Below are positions 31,220-42,868 of a DNA stretch of 64,000 nt, one piece after another. The notes below the pieces were generated by a model. It was not told the origin of the DNA and ran no database searches. It saw only the letters and a program-made list of their open reading frames with translations. Source of the stretch: Lycium barbarum (Eukaryota; Streptophyta; Magnoliopsida; Solanales; Solanaceae); contig NC_083337.1 in the NCBI RefSeq assembly GCF_019175385.1, positions 45,360,938-45,424,937 on the forward strand, written 5' to 3'. A program made the position numbers and the translations under genes. Within the stretch, counting starts at the first letter, position 1. Each line of letters starts with the position of its first letter.

Positions 31220-31402
31220 CGTCGCCCACTAGTGGTGTTGCTCATGCCATATAGACACGGTGTTATTATCATAATCCATAAGCCGCCCACTACGCCCAGC
31301 ATAGTGGTGCTGCCCGGCCGTATAGGCACGGTGTAATCATCCATAAGCCGCCCACTACGCCCAGCGTAGTGGTGCTGCCCGGCCATATAGGCGCGGTGTA
31401 AT
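31220..31402. repeat. About 65-bp tandem repeats in Y (three units)
   Basis: Units hold cccactacgcccagcgtagtgg, in which arms ccactacg and cgtagtgg pair around five bases. Copy number differs between Y copies: two near 39713-39830, three near 55009-55195. Confidence 0.85.
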
Positions 31403-32611
31403 TATCACAACATAAGCATGCATAAGAGCCCAATCAAAAGCTATAACTTCATCGGAGTGACGTAAGGTCGGTAACCTCCGATTGTATTATGGAATAACCA
31501 TGATCGTCGTGTCTCACCTTGAAGGGACTAGCATTATAAGGCGAGACCATCAATGAAGAATAACATCAAGGGAAAACATAGAGTAAGACCATAAAGCATC
31601 AGTTCATACCCTTTGGAGCTTTTAGAAATAGAGTCACCATCAATGAATAAAATTAAGAAAATCAAGAAATAGCTCAACATTCTCATATTATCATTGATCT
31701 CATAACTTGAGACTTTTAAACATAAAATCATCATTATCATAATCGTCATAGAGATGTGCTCATCTTTGACATCACCGTTATCATTGTGAAAACACATGTC
31801 CATCGTTGTTGTCATAAGAGCTTACAAAATCATAAACCTTTGTTTTGGAAAAATACGGACATTTTGGAAAACATTTATGGGTTATCAGAAAGGGAATCAT
31901 GCCTTGGAATCATAGACTTTTAACTTTTGATCACAAGGAAGATATGGAAACATTTATGAAGTCATAACATGGGAATCATGCCTTTGAAAGAAAGGGACGA
32001 GCCATAACATACCTATTCCACCTCTTATTAGCTACGCTTATGCGTCCGAGCTTGTAAGTCTACATTCGAGAGGATTCAAATGTTAGTCTCCTTATCACAC
32101 ACTTATCCCAAGTTCCAATTTAAACTATTTTATATTCTATCGAAAATCGGGCAGCATCTCCCCTGTTTATGTGCCTAGCCCGAATTCTTAATTCATCAAC
32201 CAACAATAACAACAATAATACCAATATCAATAATATCTTTTCCCATATCAAAGTATTCCATAAAACAGCCCACACACTGTTTTCCAACTTCCATAACTAA
32301 ATAACTCACTATACAACCATTTAAACATTCTAGCTTTGTAACAAGCCAGTATCAATATAAACAGGAAGAGATCCATACCTTTCTCCCATTAATATTATTG
32401 TATCTTCACTTTTCCACCCTAGGTATAGGCCAAAACACACCGCTATATGAGACTGCAACAATAACTATACGCTATCCGGACCAGAATTTGGAAATTATAC
32501 CTGGTTTGGCGTAAAAAGTTGGTGTGGGAAGGTTGGGGAATTTTCTAGAGAAGTTGGGATGTTTTTGGGTGTGTTTGGTTGAAAATAGGGGGCCTCCCCC
32601 TTTTGTAGAAC

Positions 32612-32663
32612 GGTCCAGGTTCTGCCTGGACCAACTTATTTTTCCTTCAGCGCGTTCGCGCTG
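32612..32663. promoter_or_regulatory. U3 hairpins of Y next to the TATA-like site
   Basis: Arms ggtccagg (32612-32619) and cctggacc (32625-32632), then cagcgcg and cgcgctg around tt (32648-32663). On the minus strand these lie just upstream of the TATA-like ctacaaaagg. Confidence 0.7.
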
Positions 32664-33130
32664 GTTCAGTTTTTCAGACTGCGTCTTCGTTCAATAAAAA
32701 GGTCATAACTCTTGATACCGATATCGTGTGAGGGCCCACGATCCATGGTTGGAAATATAATTCAATTATCTACAACTTTCATTCTTGGTGTTTTTCCAAA
32801 TTCCAAACTTATAATATCGTTTTGGCCCCTCGAAATCAAATCATCCGAAATTGTTTCCTTAAATCGTCCTTTTGGAGGGCTTATGCCCATATTTGGCTTA
32901 AGGGTCCTTCTTAGGACTTTCTCAACTTTCCATGTACTACTCATATATCTCTTCATATGTCCTTTACAAAACTGCGTTGTGTGGGCCCCACTTAACTTGC
33001 AGCAACGAGGGCTTTTCATCAAGTGTCATATGAACCAATTCACCCCATATAATCTCCAAACGTCATATATAGGTTATTATTACATTCTTATAATATAACC
33101 TTCGTCCCGAACCCGGGCCTCAAAATTGCT

Positions 33131-33217
33131 CAGCGCGTTCGCGCTGTATTAGACATTGGCCTTCTGCGCGTTCACGCCACTCCCTGGCGCGTTCGCGCAG
33201 ACCATTTTGGTGGTCTG
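33131..33217. promoter_or_regulatory. Further GC-rich palindromes in Y U3
   Basis: cagcgcg-tt-cgcgctg at 33131-33146, gcgcg-tt-cgcgc at 33187-33198 and cagacc...ggtctg at 33198-33217. The core repeats the palindrome of 32648-32663 several hundred bases away. Confidence 0.68.
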
Positions 33218-34053
33218 CTAGCCCGACTTGTAACGTCCATATCTCCTTACCCCGATGTCCTATTGAGGAGCGGTTTGTTGCGTTGGAAGCTAGACTTCCC
33301 AAACTTCACTTAGAAAAAATTAATATACTAAAACATATTCTTTCTTCCAGTTAGACCAAAATTTCCGTACCAAACCTTGCCCAACTTTCCTTCAAAGCCT
33401 CGGAAGCTTAATCTCCTTCTTTCACTGATTTTTCAATCCTCCTATAACCTGTTACGTGAACTCGGACTCTTATAATCGTAACACGAGCACCTATGATCTT
33501 GCATCTTCTCGACAATAACTCCGATGTCTGCAATTGAATAACTAATACCTAACGAATCTCAACATATAGAAACTACGGGGTGTAACACTCTGAACTTGAA
33601 TTTATATAGGTTATGCATTCCATAACTCCTCATATGCTATGAGACATACCTCCCTCAAGTTGGACCAAAAATCCTATCCAGAATTCTGCTAAGTTTTTCC
33701 AAAGTTTCGACAAACTTAATTTCTTCGATTTACTTGTTCTCCGATCCTTCCATAACTTACTAAACATGAACTTAAACCCTCATAACCATGAGATAGGCAT
33801 GTCTAGTCTCATATAACCTTGAAAATAACTCTGTGTCCAAGACTAGGATCACTAACATACGACAAATATTGACGTACAACACTACCAACCTGACACATAG
33901 CAAACCAAACTATACAATGCCACACAGGGCCACAACAATCAATACAACAATGGTCCTACACGACCAACAAGAGTAGCTGATACATAATACATACTTGAAG
34001 ACGATGGTGTCATAGTCCGCATCTGCTCTGGAATCGGAAACAAAAGAGGGTAT

Positions 34054-34330
34054 CTAGACTTCATATCTTCCTCGTTTCCTCAAGTGATTTCCTCTATATT
34101 CACATTCCTTCATAGTACTTTTATAGAAGCTACATCTTTTGTTCTTAATCCACAAACCTAGAACTTGGCGATCTGAGAGGGTAATAGGAAATTTCTCATA
34201 CGATAACTGTTCTGTAACCCGAAAATCATCAATTAGCGCAACTCTAAGAGAATTCCCAACACACTTATGAAGCATGGACATATGATAGACTAGACGTATA
34301 GATTCCAATCTAACTCATAGGCCATTTGGA
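34054..34330 (-). pseudogene. pol: Chromodomain-side pol relic in L internal 1
   Basis: Minus strand: RLVYHMSMLHKCVGNSLRV, then ITLSDRQVLGLW and KSTMKECEYRGNHLRKRGRYEV. These match, with decay, VHLVFHVSMLRKCVGDP, ILDRQVRRLR and the WRNNN...WEAEEDM tail of E1. About 90 codons without stop, but the key aromatic residues are lost. Confidence 0.75.
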
Positions 34331-34689
34331 TCACTTTGTTAATAGTCTTGCGGAAGCTAAAATATCAAGGGGTAAACTTGTACTCCTTTTCAAATCTCAT
34401 AAATCTCTTCAAAATGGAATTCAAAAACTCAAACCGTCAGATACTCTTTCATTCTTATAGGGATTCAGACAGGCTATTTGAATGTTGGTATGGTGACTAC
34501 AACCATATGCGGATTCAAGCCACATAAATTGGTCATCCTAAGATCCTTACAAATCTAACGTGCATGCTCATAACATATCCTCAAAAGTCCAAAAAGTGCA
34601 CTCTATCTACTCATATGTCTCAAGATGGAGGGCAATACCATGGTAATCTATATTTTCCAGGTTCCTCTGAATATACAGATCTTCAGGCG

Positions 34690-34926
34690 TTAGTAAAGAA
34701 CTAGGCACCTTAACCGAATAAACAGAAATGGTAGGCAATTGGACAATTCCACATATAGCTTACGCAATTTCTTAAAATTATAAAATCCATACTGATTATT
34801 CTTCCATTCCATAATTATTCTTTCAGGCTTCTGGTTACCTATTAATAAATTACAAACGTCGTAGTATTTCTTTAATATCGGTCCACTAAGGTCATGATAC
34901 AACTTTGTTACTTCTGAATAGATCAT
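34690..34926 (-). pseudogene. pol: Integrase zinc-finger relic in L internal 1
   Basis: Minus strand: EVTKLYHDL and a later NQKPERI resemble GATKMYHDL and HQKPGGL of the E1 integrase. The C-P-N-C pair is gone. Counterparts lie near 43240-43475 and 58600-58810. Confidence 0.6.
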
Positions 34927-37740
34927 ACAACTTGTCTACATTTAACATATAGTCGGTCCTGATATCTTATGAATCCACCTTACTGAGATACCCCTTTCCT
35001 GAATATCCTATCAAGCTTTAGGTTAAGAGATATGCAATATTTAGGATACTATGTCTTTACTCAGGTTTTCCGACATATACCATATGTTCTATTACTGGTC
35101 TCCACCATACTATGCTTCACCAGTTGAATCTCTATAGTGATCTTAGCAACCCTTTCATATACTTGTATCACTTATATGGTATATAATTCCGCACCCTTTT
35201 GTTACCTTCCGGTATAAACGTATCCATTTCGGTGTTAGATCTCTCCTTATTCACTTAATACCATCAAGCCATCTTACGCAAACTTACTTGTCATTATCCT
35301 CTTCATTTCCGCTACTAACCTTTAGTTCCTCATTTAGGTCAATCTTATTCCATTTCTCTTGCAACGTGACTTTAGTTCCTTTACATTCTAAATCTTCTAT
35401 GCCTGAAATTCTCGTATCATCTATAAGCTTTCACTTCCATATCATCTTAAATGTTTATCATATTTTTTTTTCATCGCAGGCTATTACCATTAAGTGCTTG
35501 CTTACCTTGGTATAATTCACCCTCATTTCATCTTTCTTTAAGGCTTATCACTTATTTCCTAACCATGCTACGATGCTGAGACTTCATATCATTAAAACTA
35601 ATTTGAGGTGGCTATAACATCTATATTCACATCTTAGTCCATCTTTTACACCAAGTGTCATCATAACCAATCCTTCTTTATTTCTTCATTACTGGACCTC
35701 TCATAATATCCTTATCTTGTAACTTCGAGTAAAACCTTCCTTCGAGTCCTATCTCTCAATCTTTACCTAGTCATGCATATGACTGACTGGCTACGTCTAT
35801 CATCAAATCGTTCCTGCACCTTATCGTTCTGCTTGTATAATACCCTTTTATATGGCTCCAAATTCCTTTTGATTACTATTTTCTCATCTTCACAAGGCAT
35901 ACTTTTGATCCAATACTTATCGCCTCGTCTTCCCCCCTTAAGGTAGTAGCCAAATACTCTATATTTAACATCTTATTTATCATCACTTTTTCCTATAAAT
36001 ACATACTCCCAGCGAATCCGCAACTAATCTTAACCATAACTTTTCGTCTTCTGAGTCTATCTGGTCGGTTGCACACAAATATAAAGGGTCACATACCCTT
36101 ATAGACGTACTGGCCCTGGATGGGCCTAATTTTTCAACGAAGAGATCTTCATAATTTCCCTTACCACCTTTCCAATAATCATCTCTCTTCTATTACTCGC
36201 TCACCCATCCAATCACTGTAATGGCATCTAGCACCAGAGTCTTTTCTCAAAAATCCGTCCAGATTGTTAACGTTCCTCTTCTTCTTCGTTGCATAAATGC
36301 TCGACCTTCTGGTAGGCCTCTTTTAGACTACAAGTTTATCTTATCAAAGAAGGGTGTATCTTATACCAATTTGCAACCTTAAACCCATTATTTTCCCATT
36401 ATAAAGATAATTCTTTTGAACATTTTTCGCCTCCTTCATTAACTATACATCCTTGTATTACTAACTCAATAATCCTGTTGTAATAGAACTTTTGGAGGAA
36501 AATTTTTCATACCTTGGTTCTACCTTTTATCTTATACCTTCCTTGGAAACAATTCATGATTCTTATACCCTTATAATCATGTCTCTGTATAATATCCTTG
36601 ATAATATAGTCTGCCCGATAAGAAGACCCTCATCGATATCTAGCTTATTTGAGTAACGTACATTGTTTTTTTTACCTTTTCTGACCAATAATATTCCCTT
36701 TAATACTCGAAATAATAACTATCCTCTGCCGAATCTTGCATTCTATCTCATATCACCTTTAGACATTAAACATCATCATTCTTATAACCTATACTCTTCT
36801 CCTTTTCTGAAATTCCTGTTTTACCTCTTTTTGCTCTTAAATCATTTGTATGTTTACACTCACGTGTCATATTTTAACATATACATATCCTTTCCATGTC
36901 TTACCTTGAGAATAAAATACAACTCCCATCTAATCATACCGATGTCTCATTAATAAAACACTTCTATGGTTGTTAACCACTAATGGTATAAACACTGTGG
37001 TTTGCTATCGTCCGACAGAAAATTTAGAACTTCTCTTTTTTTAAATCTTATCGGTAATGCATCAGAAGTTATCTTAAAATAATTGTATATAATATATCAA
37101 TACAACCCTCAAGAGTGTATAACCATTATTACCACAATAATTGTACCAAGCATCATCACTCATCCCCTCGCACTGTACTATCTTCCCTTACTTACAAGTC
37201 ATTTGTATCTTTCTCATTCCCGTTTACGCCCATTATTCGTAATGTTGTAGATAAAATTTCTTCGTCGAACTATGTCCAATACATACCTTTCCTGTTTAAT
37301 CTAACCATATCCTTATTACCACAACTTGTTTTTTCCACTGTTCTATCGACATATTCACAATCTTAATTCATCGTCTGACCACAGATTCCGCATAAGGTTC
37401 CTCTTTAAAATTACTCCCTTCCCTTTTTCCTTAATATAATCGTTAGGGCTTTATAACTTACCGTCGTTGCATAACATAGAACATATCAGAATCAGACTTG
37501 CTTAATTTTTAACACTTTATCAAAGCGACCAATATACCTTTCATCATTAGTTGCTCTGGTCTTAAAACTCCAACGGATGTGGTCCATGACATGGCTCTAA
37601 TCTAGAATCCTGATCTAGCATAAATCATTCTAACATGGGCTTGAGAATTGCTTCTTCCTGATGTCCCTTCATCGGTCTTCTTCTTTGAATGTACAAACTA
37701 TACTAACCTGTTCAGTCTTTCCACCACCTTCATTCGAACC

Positions 37741-38169
37741 TTACTCCAAAGATGCCATCAAGTCTTGGTTAATAGGGTCCTTAGGCTGCAAACTCCTCAG
37801 CCTCTCAGAAGGCCTTGTATTCTCCGCTATTCTAAAATAATACGAAGCTTGGGGATCAACTCCCACCATTAGCTTTCTCCTTCCTTGCCCCACTATAGAA
37901 AAAGATGAAACTGACAACATCGGAGCTCCTTCTAGCTCCTTTACACTCATCAAAGTCGACGATTCCAGTAGTGCTGATTCATCTATAATCTCGGACGGGT
38001 CCATTTCCATAGAAGACATAATCTCAAATGGATCTATTTCAATGGAGGGTATATCCTCACTTAGGTCCTCCTCTAAAGAATAACTCACTTCTCTTCCTGT
38101 CGTCATTGTAATCCTCGAATCATCCATAGTCCTTTCTGAAGAAATCATCTTCAAACTGTAAAACAACAA
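37741..38169 (-). CDS. Acidic ORF of L internal 1, 142 codons (unknown function)
   Basis: Starts at 38169 on the minus strand, about 160 bases inside the primer site, so at the gag position. The first half is acidic with the repeats EEDLSEDIPSIEIDPFEI and SSMEMDPSEIIDE; the second half has a basic GQGRRKLMVGVD stretch and RPSERLRSLQPKDP. YSLEEDLSED corresponds to YSIETDPSED of the E2 ORF. It is intact although the rest of L is heavily decayed. The copy at 61811-62050 is stopped early by a TAA, and in internal 2 the ORF is cut by the breakpoint at 46059. No known domain. It could be a divergent Gag N-terminus or an accessory protein. Confidence 0.6.
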   Translation of the reverse strand: MLFYSLKMISSERTMDDSRITMTTGREVSYSLEEDLSEDIPSIEIDPFEIMSSMEMDPSEIIDESALLESSTLMSVKELEGAPMLSVSSFSIVGQGRRKLMVGVDPQASYYFRIAENTRPSERLRSLQPKDPINQDLMASLE

Positions 38170-38348
38170 CGGTCAGGGTCGAAAGTCCGCACACCCTCGC
38201 ACGATCTAGAACATGAAAGAATGATAACAATCCTAAATGTCTTGCAGCCTCCTGTTTATAAGTTTGGCGCACAACACACCCGTAAACAAGACTCTACTAG
38301 ACACGGCTTGTAGATAACCCTGGAACAGAACTACTCTGATACCACTTT
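38170..38348 (-). other. L leader and primer binding site (unit 1)
   Basis: The tRNA-Met site (minus strand TGGTATCAGAGT) is at 38333-38344, four bases from the LTR edge. The leader resembles those of E1 and E2, including the gccacactt-ataaacaggaggctgc block. Confidence 0.85.
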
Positions 38349-39446
38349 TGTTATGATCCAAACCGGAGGGCCATAACGGGCACCTGGCCTTACTCACCAA
38401 GTACCCCAAGACATACATGCCTAACGTAATCGTAAACATAGGTAGGACATTTGGGCCGGCATGAGATAACCTGCTGACTTACAAAAGTAATAGACTGAAA
38501 TAAGATAAGTCTGAAAGGACATAACTACAAAAATAAGCTGGACATACTGTACGGACCAACAAAGCCATATGACATCTAACTGTACATAACTGTCTACAAG
38601 CCTCTACTGGAGTACATGACATAACGTGATCGGGACAAGGCCCTGCCATACTTATTCATATGCATATGTAACCATGCTGACTCACAAGGCAACCCCGGAA
38701 TAAGTGGAGTGCAGCAACATTGTCTGCTGAGCTGATATCCTATTAGGAGGACTGTCAACTTGTATATCAAGACCTGCGGACATGAAACGCAGCGTCCCTA
38801 GACAAAAATACATCAATACGAGCAATGTATCGAGTATGTAAGGCATGAAAAACAACATAACAGAGACATGAGAGTAACATGAGACAAAGGGGAATCAACT
38901 TGTACATCTGAACTGCCGCTGTGGGCCAATAATATTCGTAAATACTGTGAATGCAAGCATAAGGGTCACACATATATATGGTTATATAACGCCTGTCAAG
39001 CCTCGGTGGGCATCCGATCGTATCATATCGGCCTCTGTGGCCATCATCACCAACATCATTATATGACCAGCTGGTAGTGCATATATAACGTTGTCACCTT
39101 CCCCATACCCCATACACATATATAATACATAATTTAAATATAATGCCTAAGGGGTCATAGGTTTGTATAACGACACGACTACATATATATACTGTAAAAC
39201 AAAATAAGTGCCGACGAGGCTGCATAACGACACGACTACATATCACTTTCCACAGACCTCTATGGAGTACAAACTGTAGAAAGGACAGGACAAGGCCCTG
39301 CCATACCCATATATGTACATAACAGAATAGCATACCCAAAAGGGCTGTTGCTCCAGATCAATGGAGCATACTGGCTGAGACGGAAGAGAGATCCTACTGG
39401 TCTTGCTCGCTCGGCTGGCTACCTGGTCCAGCAGGCATGAACGCAG

Positions 39447-39487
39447 CGTCCATAGAAGAAAGGACGTCAGTACGAGTAATGTACTGA
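39447..39487 (-). other. Conserved double hairpin in Y (truncated copy)
   Basis: Perfect arms: cgtcc/ggacg at 39447-39451 and 39462-39466, tcagtac/gtactga at 39467-39473 and 39481-39487, in reverse order because Y is on the minus strand. The Y copy at 54745-54785 is nearly perfect; the copy near 30953-30993 is decayed. Confidence 0.7.
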
Positions 39488-41127
39488 GTATGTAAGGCAT
39501 GAATGATAACATGATAATATGTACAGAACATGAACAACAACATAATAAGGAAACATGGCAGATATAAGAAAAAGGTATAACTGTAACTGCTTGCCTCTTA
39601 AGGCGGAATCATGCATGCTCACTTTTACCTTCAAAACATATCCCCCATACATACATAAACTGTCTGAATCAAATAACATCATTAGCCCTCGTCCGGGGTA
39701 ATCATCTCACGCCGCCCACTAGTGGTGCTGCCCGTGCCATATAGACACGGTGTTATTATCATCATCCATAAGCCAACCACTACGCCCAGGGTAGTGGTGC
39801 TGCCCGGCCATATAAGCGTGGTGTAATTATCACAACATAAGCATGCATAAGAGCACAATCAAAAGCTATAACTTCATCGGAGTGACGTAAGGTCGGTAAC
39901 CTCCGATTGTATTATGGAATAACCATGATCGTCGTGTCTCACCTTGAAGGGACTAGCATTATAAGGCGAGACTATCAATGAAGAATAACATCAAGGGTAA
40001 ACATAGAGTAAGATCATAAAGCATCAGTTCATACCCTTTGGAGCTTTTAGAAATAGAGTCACCATCAATGAATAAAATTAAGAAAATCAAGAAATAGCTC
40101 AACATTCTCATATTATCATTGATCTCATAACTTGAGACTTTTAAACATAAAATCATCATTATCATAATCGTCATAGAGATATGCTCATCTTTGACATCAC
40201 CGTTATCATTGTGAAAACACATGTCCATCGTTGTTGTCATAAGAGCTTACAAAATCATAAACCTTTGTTTTGGAAAAATACGGACATTTTGGAAAACATT
40301 TATGGGTTATCAGGAAGGGAATCATGCCTTGGAATCATAGACTTTTAACTTTTGATCACAAGGAAGATATGGAAACATTTATGAAGTCATAACATGGGAA
40401 TCATGCCTTTGAAAGAAAGGGACGAGCCCTAACATACTTGTTCCACCTCTTATTAGCTACTCTTATGCGTCCGAGCTCGTAAGTCTACATTCGAGAGGAT
40501 TCAAATGTTAGTCTCCTTATCACACACTTATCCCAAGTTCCAATTTAAACTATTTTATATTCTATCGAAAATCGGGCAGCATCTTCCCTGTTTATGTGCC
40601 TAGCCCGAATTCTTAATTCATCAACCAACAATAACAACAATAATACCAATATCAATAATATCTTTTCCCATATCAAAGTATTCCATAAAACAGCCCACAC
40701 ACTGTTTTCCAACTTCCATAACTAAACAACTAACTATACAACCATTTAACCATTTTATGTTTGTAACAAGCCAGTATCAATATAAACAGGAAGAGATCCA
40801 TACCTTTATCCCATTAATATTATTGTATCTTCACTTTTACACCCTAGGTTTAGGTCAAAACACACCGCTATATGAGACTGCAACAATAACTATACGCTAT
40901 TCGGACCAGAATTTGGAAATTATACCTGGTTTGGGGTAAAAAGTAGGTGTGGGAAGGTTGGGGAATTTTCTAGAAAAGTTGGGATGTTTTTGGGTGTGTT
41001 TGGTTGAAAATAGGGGGCCTCCCCCTTTTGTAGAACGGTCCAGGTTCTTCCTGGACCGTCTTATTTTTCCTTCAGCGCATTCACGCTGGTTCAGTTTTTC
41101 TGACTGCGCCTTCGTTCAATAAAAAGG

Positions 41128-41444
41128 TCATAACTCTTGATACCGATATCGTGTGACGGCCCACAACCCATGGTTGGAAATATAATACAATTATCTACAA
41201 CTTTCATTCTTGTTTTTTTTCTAAATTCCAAACTCATAATATCGTTTTGGCCCCACGAAATCAAATCATCCGAAAATGTTTCCTTAAATCGTCCTTTTGG
41301 AGGGCTTATGCCCATATTTGGCTTAAGGGTCCTTCTTAGGACTTGCTCAAATTTCCATGTACTACTCATATATCTCTTCATATGTCCTTTACAAAACTCC
41401 ATTATGTGGGCCCCACTTAGCTTGCAGCAACGAGGGTTTTTCAT
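41128..41444. other. Y U3 segment without gene (ORFs on both strands)
   Basis: Open frames of about 110-128 codons recur on both strands at the same Y position (also 32712-33098 and 56471-56857). They do not match gag or pol and lie in the U3 of a solo LTR. I regard them as chance. Confidence 0.6.
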
Positions 41445-42319
41445 ATATGAACCAATTCACCCCATATAATCTCCAAACGTCATATATAGGGTATTATTAC
41501 ATTCTTATAATATAACCTTCATCCTGAACCAGGGCCTCAAAATTGCTCAGCACGTTCGCGCTGTATTGGCCTTTTGCCTTCTGCGCGTTCGCGCCACTCC
41601 CTGGCGCGTTCCGGCAGACTATTTTCGTGGTCTGCCAGCCCAACTTGTAATGTCCACATCTCCTTACCCCGATGTCCTATTGAGGAGCGGTTTGTTGAGT
41701 TGGAAGTTAGACTTCCCGAACTTCACTTCAAAACTCTTAATATACTAAAACATATTCTTTCTTCCAGTTAGACCAAAATTTCCGTACCAAACCTTGCCCA
41801 ACTTTCCTTCAAAGCCTCAGAAGCTTAATCTCCTTCGTTCACTGATTTTCCAATCCTCCTATAACCTGTTACGCGAACTCGGACTCTTATAATCGTAACA
41901 CGAGCACCTATGATCTTGCATCTCCTCGACAATAACTCCGATATCTGCAATTGAATAACTAATACCTAACGAATCTCAACATACAGAAACTACGAGGTGT
42001 AACACTCGGAACTTGAATTTATATAGGTTATGCATTCCATAACTCCTCATATGCTATGAGACATACCTCTCTCAAGTTGGCCCAAAAATCCTGTCCAGAA
42101 TTCTGCCAAGTTTTTCCAAAGTTTCGACAAACATAATTTCTTCGATTCGCTTGTTCTCTGATCCTTCCATAACTTACTAAACACGAACTTAAACCCTCAG
42201 AACCATAATATAGGCATGTCTAGTCTCATATAACCTTGAAAATAACTCCGGTGTCCGCGACTAGGATCACTAACATACGACAAATCTTGACGTACAAAAC
42301 TACAAGGTGTAACATCCTT

Positions 42320-42335
42320 CCCCCCCCCCCCCCCC
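42320..42335. repeat. 16-base C run within the L polypurine tract
   Basis: On the minus strand this is a G run directly before aagga-TGTTACACC. The third unit has only five (57660-57664). Confidence 0.92.
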
Positions 42336-42586
42336 TCAAAATATTCGTCCTCGAATGTTAAATTCTCAGAGATCTTAAGAAAATTTCAGCAGAGTCTCTT
42401 TTGTAGTTGTAGCACTGCCAACCTACCACATAGCAAACCAAACTATACAATGCCATACAGGGCCACAACAATCAATACAAAAATGGTCCTACACGCCCAA
42501 AAAGAGTAGCTGATACATAATACATACTTGAAGACGATGGTGTCATAGTCCGCATCTGCTCTGGAATCGGAAACAAATGAGGGTAT

Positions 42587-42868
42587 CTAGACTTCATATC
42601 TTCCTCGTTTCCTCAAGTGATTTCCTCTATATTCACATTCCTTCATAGTACTTTTACAAAAGCTACATCTTTGGTTCTTAATCCACAAACCTAGAACTTG
42701 GCTATCTGAGAGGGTATTAGGAAATTTCTCATACGATAATTGTTCTGTAATTCGAAAATCATCAACTAGCGCAACTCTAAAAGAATTCCCAACACACTTA
42801 TGAAGCATGGACATATGATAGACTGGACGTACAAATTCCCAATCTAACTCATAGGCCATTTGGCTCAC
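42587..42868 (-). pseudogene. pol: Chromodomain-side pol relic in L internal 2
   Basis: 93 codons on the minus strand, MAYELDWEFVRPVYHMSML onward; the same relic as 34054-34330 with point differences. Confidence 0.72.

Larger units (their letters stand above)
30457..33587 (-). mobile_element. Y: solo LTR nested in L LTR1, 3131 bp
   Basis: TGTCACGACCC...GGTGTAACA in plus coordinates, flanked by ctctg on both sides (30452-30456 and 33588-33592). It is the same insertion as in LTR3 (54248-57346), so it predates the tandem duplication. It has GC-rich U3 palindromes, a TATA-like ctacaaaagg on the minus strand (near 32600-32610) and 65-bp repeats. No internal region and no gene. Confidence 0.92.
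25836..33883 (-). repeat. L LTR1 (minus strand), carrying two nested solo LTRs
   Basis: In plus coordinates it starts TGTCACGACCT next to gtcgc. It is interrupted by Z (26637-29209) and Y (30457-33587); without them it is about 2.3 kb. Its inner 14 bases and the polypurine tract are missing through a deletion at about 33883. It contains decayed tatacg/cgtata U3 motifs near 30320-30415, related to the E1 palindromes. No gene. Confidence 0.85.
33884..38348 (-). mobile_element. L internal region 1, degenerate
   Basis: From right to left on the minus strand: primer site, leader, acidic ORF, about 2.8 kb of AT-rich sequence with no clear coding (decayed gag, RT and RNase H expected), an integrase zinc-finger relic (34690-34926) and a chromodomain relic (34054-34330). 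The polypurine tract is deleted. About 4.5 kb, shorter than a typical full internal region. Confidence 0.8.
39166..42004 (-). mobile_element. Y solo LTR, truncated copy in LTR2
   Basis: Same inner end (GGTGTAACA) as the other Y copies, followed by ctcgg in place of ctctg. The outer end and its duplication are lost in the deletion. A block of about 20 bases (ataacgacacgactacat) occurs twice at the junction, near 39167 and 39223. Confidence 0.85.
38349..42314 (-). repeat. L LTR2, shared by two L units, with internal deletion
   Basis: Starts TGTTATGATCC at the primer site of unit 1 and ends GGTGTAACA at the polypurine tract of unit 2. It therefore serves as the 5' LTR of one unit and the 3' LTR of the next, the signature of a tandem array. 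About 1.5 kb is missing at about 39165, removing the outer part of L and the first bases of nested Y. No gene. Confidence 0.85.

Noticed and set aside
31534..31815. 93-codon minus-strand ORF, recurring at 39959 and 55322
   Set aside because: It lies inside the Y LTR, is rich in Met, Ile and Asp from atgat-type repeats, and shows no domain.
32712..33098. 128-codon plus-strand ORF, recurring at 56471-56857
   Set aside because: Repeated only because the Y LTR is repeated; it has no family motif, opposes the element's strand, and a similar-size ORF runs on the other strand.
36663..36953. 96-codon plus-strand ORF with hydrophobic stretches, recurring at 60546
   Set aside because: Antisense to the decayed internal region of L, low complexity, frame broken in unit 2. 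Not a membrane protein gene on this evidence.
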